Source: an uncultured Lachnospiraceae bacterium
GTDB lineage: Bacteria; Bacillota; Clostridia; Lachnospirales; Lachnospiraceae
NCBI GenBank assembly: GCA_910577735.1
Contig: CAJTOO010000008.1
Coordinates: forward strand, 1-64,000
Direction of reading: 5' to 3'
DNA: 64,000 nt
Position 1 is the first letter of the stretch. Every line of letters begins with the position of its first letter. The notes under the pieces are model-generated. The model was not told the DNA's origin. It saw only the letters and a list, made by a program, of their open reading frames with translations, and searched no databases. The translations under genes and the position numbers were made by a program. Shown one piece after another: positions 60,461-64,000 of the stretch.

Positions 60461-60472
60461 GGAGTTCAAGGT

Positions 60473-60555
60473 GGGGGTTGCATTTTTTCCATAGAGATAG
60501 AAGGAGAGATCCTTCCGGGGTGCAGCCCCCGTTTTCAAAGAAGGAGGATACGCTG
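60473..60555 (+). promoter_or_regulatory. Leader RNA motif, copy A
   Basis: GGGGGTTGCA (60473-60482) pairs with TGCAGCCCCC (60521-60530). Inside is TTTCCATAG and a hairpin GAAGGA-GAGA-TCCTTC. It ends in the ribosome site of the next gene. The same order of elements recurs at 62621-62698. Confidence 0.65.
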
Positions 60556-60750
60556 ATGAGCAAAAAACATGAAGTGAATATCATGATCAAAAAGTCCGAT
60601 GGCGGCAGGGAATCTGTTGTAAGAACCAGAAAATGCCGTATGCGGGAACTGTTGATCAGAATGCTCTTTGGGGATGCAAGAGAGATTTTTGTATTAAGCC
60701 CCGGTGAGAGCGTGGAAACCGTAGCAATCAGAGAGATCAAAGGAGATTAA
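60556..60750 (+). CDS. Small element protein (64 aa)
   Basis: A 64-residue basic protein of unknown function. ATG 60556 follows GAAGGAGG. The sequence (KHEVNIMIKKSDGGRESVVR; RKCRMRELLIRMLFGDAREIF) is compatible with a small beta-alpha fold. It lies directly behind the leader motif and three bases before the SNF2-type helicase gene, so it probably belongs to the replication operon. The longer frame from 60478 covers the hairpin and is rejected. Confidence 0.7.
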   Translation: MSKKHEVNIMIKKSDGGRESVVRTRKCRMRELLIRMLFGDAREIFVLSPGESVETVAIREIKGD

Positions 60751-60753
60751 AAC

Positions 60754-62196
60754 ATGGGTAACAGTAATAATGCATTGCTGATGCCCGTGAAGGCAAGACC
60801 GTATTATCACCAGTCTCAGGCGTTTGATTTTGCCTGTGAGAAGTTCGGTCTTACTGCTCCATACCTTAGCAGTAATGGGGTGGCTCTTCTGATGGAAATG
60901 GGCACCGGCAAAACGATCACAAGCATCGGAATCACCGGCGCATTGTATCAGTTTGGAAAAGTGAATAGGGTTTTGATCGTATGTCCGCTTTCCATAGTGG
61001 GCGTATGGCAGCAGGAATTTGAGAGTTTTGCGGATTATCCGTATAACCTTACGATCCTGTCCGGAAGCAGCGCAAAGAAAAAAGAAATGCTATCCGTGAT
61101 ACCGGATGAGGGGTTGCAGGTTGTGGTCATCAATTATGAGAGTACATGGAGAGTTCAGGACAGTCTTGAAGCTTTTAACGCGGATCTGATTATCTGCGAT
61201 GAAGCACACAAGATCAAGGAAGCCAGGACGGCTCAGTCAAAGTGCCTGCATAAGTTGGGAGACATGGCGAAATATAAGCTCCTACTTACGGGTACCGTGA
61301 TCACGAATAAGGAGTTGGATGTTTTTTCACAGTACAGATTCTTAAACCGTGAGATTTACGGATACAGCTTTTATCAGTTCCGTAATCGTTACTTTGATAT
61401 GGTCGGATACGGCAATCATATTCCGAGGTTCAAGTCATATATGCGTGATGATTTCTTGAAGAAGCTGCATTCAGTGGCGTTCCGTGTGACCAAGGAAGAG
61501 TGCCTTGATCTACCGGACATTATCGAAGAAGTCAGAACCGTGGACTTAGAGCCAAAGGCGATGAAGATGTATCAGGAACTTGAAAAGGAATCCTTTACCG
61601 AGCTTGAAGACAGTGAGGTATCGGCAGTGAATGTACTGACAAAGCTGCTCAGGTTATCACAGCTGACCGGCGGGCATCTTACGGATGACGATGGCGATTC
61701 CAATGCGGTAAGTACTGCAAAATTATCAGCACTTGAAGATATCGTGGATTCGGCTGTTTCCGATGATGAGAAGCTGGTAGTGATGGCAAGGTTCGTTCCT
61801 GAGCTTAATGACATTCAGGAAATGCTTGATAAGAAGGGAATCGGATATGCCTGTGTCCGGGGCGGTGTTAAAGACCGTGCAGAAGAAATCAGACGATTTC
61901 AGGAAGATCCCGAATGCAGGATATTTATCGGTCAGATTGCGGCAGCAGGTTTGGGTATCACTCTTACGGCGGCATCTACGATGGTTTTTTACAGTCTGGA
62001 TTATTCCATGAGTAATTTCGAGCAGGCGAAAGCCCGCATACATCGCGTTTCTCAGAAGAATGACTGCCTGTATATCTACCTGGTTGCGAAAGGAACCGTT
62101 GACCGCAAGGTACTTCGTGCTCTTCGGGGTAAGGTGGATCTGGCAAGGATGCTGGTTGATGACTATAGGACAGGTAAAAACCCGTTCAGGGATTAA
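60754..62196 (+). CDS. SNF2-family DEAD/DEAH helicase
   Basis: A 480-residue helicase-like ATPase. YHQSQAFDFACE at the front, Walker A LMEMGTGKTITSIG (residues ~46-59), VLIVCPLSIVGVWQQEF (motif Ia region ~71-87), Walker B ICDEAHKIKEARTAQ (~148-162), and in the second lobe GLGITLTAASTMVFYSLDYS (~397-416) then ARIHRVSQKNDCLYIYLV, the SNF2-type motif VI. The short form without extra domains is typical of phage and element replication modules, where it may remodel forks or displace proteins. AAAGGAG precedes ATG 60754. Confidence 0.92.
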   Translation: MGNSNNALLMPVKARPYYHQSQAFDFACEKFGLTAPYLSSNGVALLMEMGTGKTITSIGITGALYQFGKVNRVLIVCPLSIVGVWQQEFESFADYPYNLTILSGSSAKKKEMLSVIPDEGLQVVVINYESTWRVQDSLEAFNADLIICDEAHKIKEARTAQSKCLHKLGDMAKYKLLLTGTVITNKELDVFSQYRFLNREIYGYSFYQFRNRYFDMVGYGNHIPRFKSYMRDDFLKKLHSVAFRVTKEECLDLPDIIEEVRTVDLEPKAMKMYQELEKESFTELEDSEVSAVNVLTKLLRLSQLTGGHLTDDDGDSNAVSTAKLSALEDIVDSAVSDDEKLVVMARFVPELNDIQEMLDKKGIGYACVRGGVKDRAEEIRRFQEDPECRIFIGQIAAAGLGITLTAASTMVFYSLDYSMSNFEQAKARIHRVSQKNDCLYIYLVAKGTVDRKVLRALRGKVDLARMLVDDYRTGKNPFRD

Positions 62197-62206
62197 GGAG
62201 GCTTTT

Positions 62207-62614
62207 ATGGATAACAGGATTTTTGAATTAGCGGATCAGCTTAAGGCCGCAAAAGATAAGAAGAAGGAACTGGATGCTGAAATAAAAGAGCTTGGTGCAA
62301 AGATCGATGAACTTGATCTGGCATTGTCGGATGCGATGGCTGAAGCGGAATGTGAGAGATTCAGCCGTAATGGAAATACTTTTTATCTGAATACCAGATT
62401 ATATGCTTCTCCTATTGCCGGTCAGAAGGAAGCAATGTTCCAGGCGCTTAAGGATAACGGATACGGTGAAATCGTTACCGAGACTGTTAATGCTAATACT
62501 TTAGCTTCATTTGTCAAGGAGCAGATGGCTGAAAATAATGATGAAGTGCCTGAGTGGATCGCTCAGGTCGTGAACACCTTCGAGAAGGTTAGTGTCGGTA
62601 TTCGTAAGGGATGA
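62207..62614 (+). CDS. Element protein with N-terminal coiled coil
   Basis: A 135-residue protein. Residues ~1-55 form a coiled coil (ADQLKAAKDKKKELDAEIKE). The C-terminal part (FSRNGNTFYLNTRLYASP then ALKDNGYGEIV) resembles small phage proteins associated with Gp5.5- or host-nuclease-inhibitor-like genes, but no confident match is possible. AAGGAGG lies ten bases before the codon at 62207. The stop is followed directly by leader motif copy B. Confidence 0.72.
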   Translation: MDNRIFELADQLKAAKDKKKELDAEIKELGAKIDELDLALSDAMAEAECERFSRNGNTFYLNTRLYASPIAGQKEAMFQALKDNGYGEIVTETVNANTLASFVKEQMAENNDEVPEWIAQVVNTFEKVSVGIRKG

Positions 62615-62620
62615 GCTTAA

Positions 62621-62698
62621 GGGGGTTGCAAAATTTCCATAGTGGTAGAGGGAGCGGTTCCCTCTATCACATTGCTCAAAGAAACGGAGGATTTTATT
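62621..62698 (+). promoter_or_regulatory. Leader RNA motif, copy B
   Basis: GGGGGTTGCA, then TTTCCATAG, then a hairpin TAGAGGGA / TCCCTCTA (62646-62653 and 62659-62666), then TCAAAGAA and the ribosome site GGAGGAT. It is the second copy of the arrangement at 60473-60555, with the hairpin stem changed on both sides so that pairing is kept. Confidence 0.65.
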
Positions 62699-63475
62699 AT
62701 GAGCGAAAAGAATAATGATACTGCGAATAATGAACAGACAGCGCTGACCGCGGGAGGTTTCGCAGCTCTCGCAAATGTGGGTGCGCTGAATGATGCAACA
62801 GAGGATCTGGCAGGTCTTGATCTCACTTTTGACAGGATAAAGATTCCTGCTGGTGGTTCAACGGCTTTTGAGATTCCGGACGGTGACAGTGAAGAAGTGA
62901 ATATGGTTAAGGAAATTGTAGGAGTGATCTTGCTACGTCATCCTGCTTATGCCTATTACAAGGATAAGTATACCGGCGGTTCGAATCCACCTGATTGCGG
63001 TTCCTTTGATGGTGTGAACGGTACGGGTGATCCGGGCGGTGCTTGTGCTACCTGTCCTTTGAACCAGTTCGGTTCCGGAGAGGGTCAGAGCAAGGCCTGT
63101 AAGAATCGTCGCATGATCTATGTGCTTATGGAGGGCGAACTTTTCCCGATGGTGCTTTCGCTTCCTACGGGATCGCTGAAGGAATTTACCAAGTACTTGA
63201 AGAGACAGCTTTCAAAAGGGCGTAAGCTCAATCAGATCGTGACCAAGATTTCTCTGAAGAAGGCGACGAACAGTTCCGGTATTGCTTTTTCTCAGGCGGT
63301 TTTCACTTTTGACCGTGTGCTGAATGAGGAAGAGAAGGCAGCGATTGTTGTTATGACCGAATCGGTGAAGAATTATGCGGCGAATCTTACCATGTCAGCC
63401 CTGGCAGAAGGTAATGATGATGCGCCTTTTGTAGATGCTGAGACCGGTGAGGTTATTGAGCCGTTGAAGAAGTGA
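62699..63475 (+). CDS. Element replication-region protein with Cys cluster
   Basis: A 258-residue protein of unknown function. After a disordered start comes a conserved-looking core (residues ~60-210) with a Cys cluster, PPDCGSFDGVNGTGDPGGAC, then ATCPLNQFG and later SKACKNRR, which would make a zinc site. It ends in an acidic tail (DDAPFVDAETGEVIEPLKK). Placement between a helicase and a DNA polymerase, and the acidic tail, recall single-strand-binding or recombination-mediator proteins, but this is inference. CGGAGG precedes ATG 62699. Confidence 0.72.
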   Translation: MSEKNNDTANNEQTALTAGGFAALANVGALNDATEDLAGLDLTFDRIKIPAGGSTAFEIPDGDSEEVNMVKEIVGVILLRHPAYAYYKDKYTGGSNPPDCGSFDGVNGTGDPGGACATCPLNQFGSGEGQSKACKNRRMIYVLMEGELFPMVLSLPTGSLKEFTKYLKRQLSKGRKLNQIVTKISLKKATNSSGIAFSQAVFTFDRVLNEEEKAAIVVMTESVKNYAANLTMSALAEGNDDAPFVDAETGEVIEPLKK

Positions 63476-63488
63476 TGTTTTGCAGTAA

Positions 63489-63515
63489 GCCGGAGGGGTG
63501 ATGAGCCCTTCCGGC
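63489..63515 (+). promoter_or_regulatory. Hairpin before the polymerase gene
   Basis: GCCGGAGGGG pairs with CCCTTCCGGC (one G-U pair) around a short loop, 19 bases before ATG 63534. It may pause transcription or modulate translation. No T run follows. Confidence 0.5.
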
Positions 63516-63533
63516 AGAATTGAGGTGATATCG

Positions 63534-64000
63534 ATGGGAATGAAAACTGAATATAGAGTCGTTACCACCGTGGAAGAGGCTTTGGATTATATAGGCGATT
63601 CCAAAGAGGTGGCATTTGACTTTGAGACCGCACCGAATGATAAATTTCGGGATGAGGATAAGGCAGCTCTGGATCCGGCGAAGAGCCATATCGTGACCAT
63701 GAGTATAAGCGTTAAGGAAGGTACTGGGATCATGATACCGGTCGCACATAAGGTCGGTAAGAATATTGATCAAGAAGCGTTTGTGATTTTTCTTCAGGCG
63801 ATGATGATGAGACCGAGCTGGATCAAGATCGCACATAACCTTCAGTTCGAGGCTATGTTCTCATATGCGCTGGGGATCGTTATACAGGAACCTGTTTATG
63901 ATACGATTGCTGCTTCACAGATGTCTATGAAGAGTGCAACAGAGTTTAGATCACTTTCGGAGTCGGGCTTAAAACCATTGGCAGCGGAATTGTGTGATGA
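63534..64000 (+). CDS. Family-A DNA polymerase, N-terminal part (cut by window end)
   Basis: At least 155 residues, open to the window edge. The N-terminus is a DnaQ-like 3'-5' exonuclease: Exo I VAFDFETAP (residues ~27-35) with catalytic Asp and Glu, Exo II IAHNLQFEAMF (~97-107) and DTIAASQM (~121) before Exo III. This opening, without a 5' nuclease domain, is typical of phage and element family-A polymerases rather than the host PolI. GAGGTGATATCG precedes ATG 63534. It should replicate or repair element DNA. The polymerase domain itself lies beyond position 64000. Confidence 0.88.
   Translation, partial: MGMKTEYRVVTTVEEALDYIGDSKEVAFDFETAPNDKFRDEDKAALDPAKSHIVTMSISVKEGTGIMIPVAHKVGKNIDQEAFVIFLQAMMMRPSWIKIAHNLQFEAMFSYALGIVIQEPVYDTIAASQMSMKSATEFRSLSESGLKPLAAELCD

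Larger units (their letters stand above)
39301..64000 (+). mobile_element. Integrated element (ICE or phage-plasmid-like), left part
   Basis: From the end of lysS onward every gene points right, and the content changes from housekeeping to a SymE-like toxin, ParA/ParB, a DNA-modification defence cluster, a sigma-like factor, a SNF2 helicase and a family-A DNA polymerase. The defence cargo (about 42-57 kb) also looks more AT-rich by eye than the flanks. No integrase, relaxase, capsid or terminase gene is in view, so the class (ICE, mobilisable element or phage-plasmid) is open. The exact left end is not proven; the right end lies beyond the window. Confidence 0.75.

Noticed and set aside
39301..64000. 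Calling the element a prophage.
   Set aside because: No capsid, portal, terminase, tail or lysis gene is in view, and ParA/ParB and SymE also fit ICEs and plasmids.

Overview
The window reads as a low-to-medium GC Firmicute chromosome, most likely an anaerobic gut or rumen Lachnospiraceae (Clostridia). Grounds for this are family-typical proteins (a DUF4422 glycosyltransferase, a DUF6020 membrane protein, a DUF6145 protein, a SleB-type cortex hydrolase), strong AGGAGG ribosome sites, SigA-type promoters with 17-base spacers, and a SAM-I riboswitch before metK. No tRNA, rRNA, CRISPR array or transposase was seen.

Positions 1-39300 are ordinary chromosome. In order: a MATE exporter and a sugar-transfer protein; three lineage-specific unknowns, two sharing the N-terminus MSINGI; nucleotide-sugar genes (a UDPGP-family pyrophosphorylase, galE); hlyIII and a small gene on the minus strand; a DUF6020 membrane protein; a small (p)ppGpp synthetase; an M23/LysM/G5 envelope protein; murA; riboswitch-controlled metK; a decayed regulator/ABC-permease remnant; a Cu/Zn superoxide dismutase divergent from dnaE; pfkA; a five-gene NAD salvage operon ending in an NrtR-like Nudix repressor; an rRNA/tRNA methyltransferase; proC; a SleB hydrolase; an nfeD/SPFH pair; argF; birA; dus; greA; lysS.

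From about 39.3 kb to the right edge, directly behind lysS, lies an integrated element with all genes on the plus strand. Its backbone has a SymE-like toxin, ParA (with a premature stop) and ParB (with a 25-base perfect palindrome inside the gene). At the far side are a sigma-like factor, small proteins, a SNF2-type helicase, a Cys-cluster protein and the start of a family-A DNA polymerase. This looks like an ICE or phage-plasmid replication module; integrase and right end are outside the window.

The element carries a tight defence cluster (about 42.0-59.0 kb): XRE regulator, DUF4007 protein, a 1187-residue P-loop ATPase of BrxC/PglY-like layout, a DndC-like PAPS-reductase-family protein with extra zinc-ribbon and ferredoxin ends, a cysteine desulfurase, a DUF3343 Se/S-carrier protein, a PLD-nuclease/SF2 helicase, a hidden 53-residue protein, a DndD-like SMC ATPase, two unknown proteins, an HNH endonuclease, a small DNA-binding-like protein and a methyltransferase. 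DndB follows on its own promoter between two identical operator-like repeats. My reading is a DNA phosphorothioation (or related chalcogen) modification and restriction system with its own sulfur-relay chain. It is not the standard DndABCDE-FGH set, and no canonical DndE was found. This is the most interesting part of the window.
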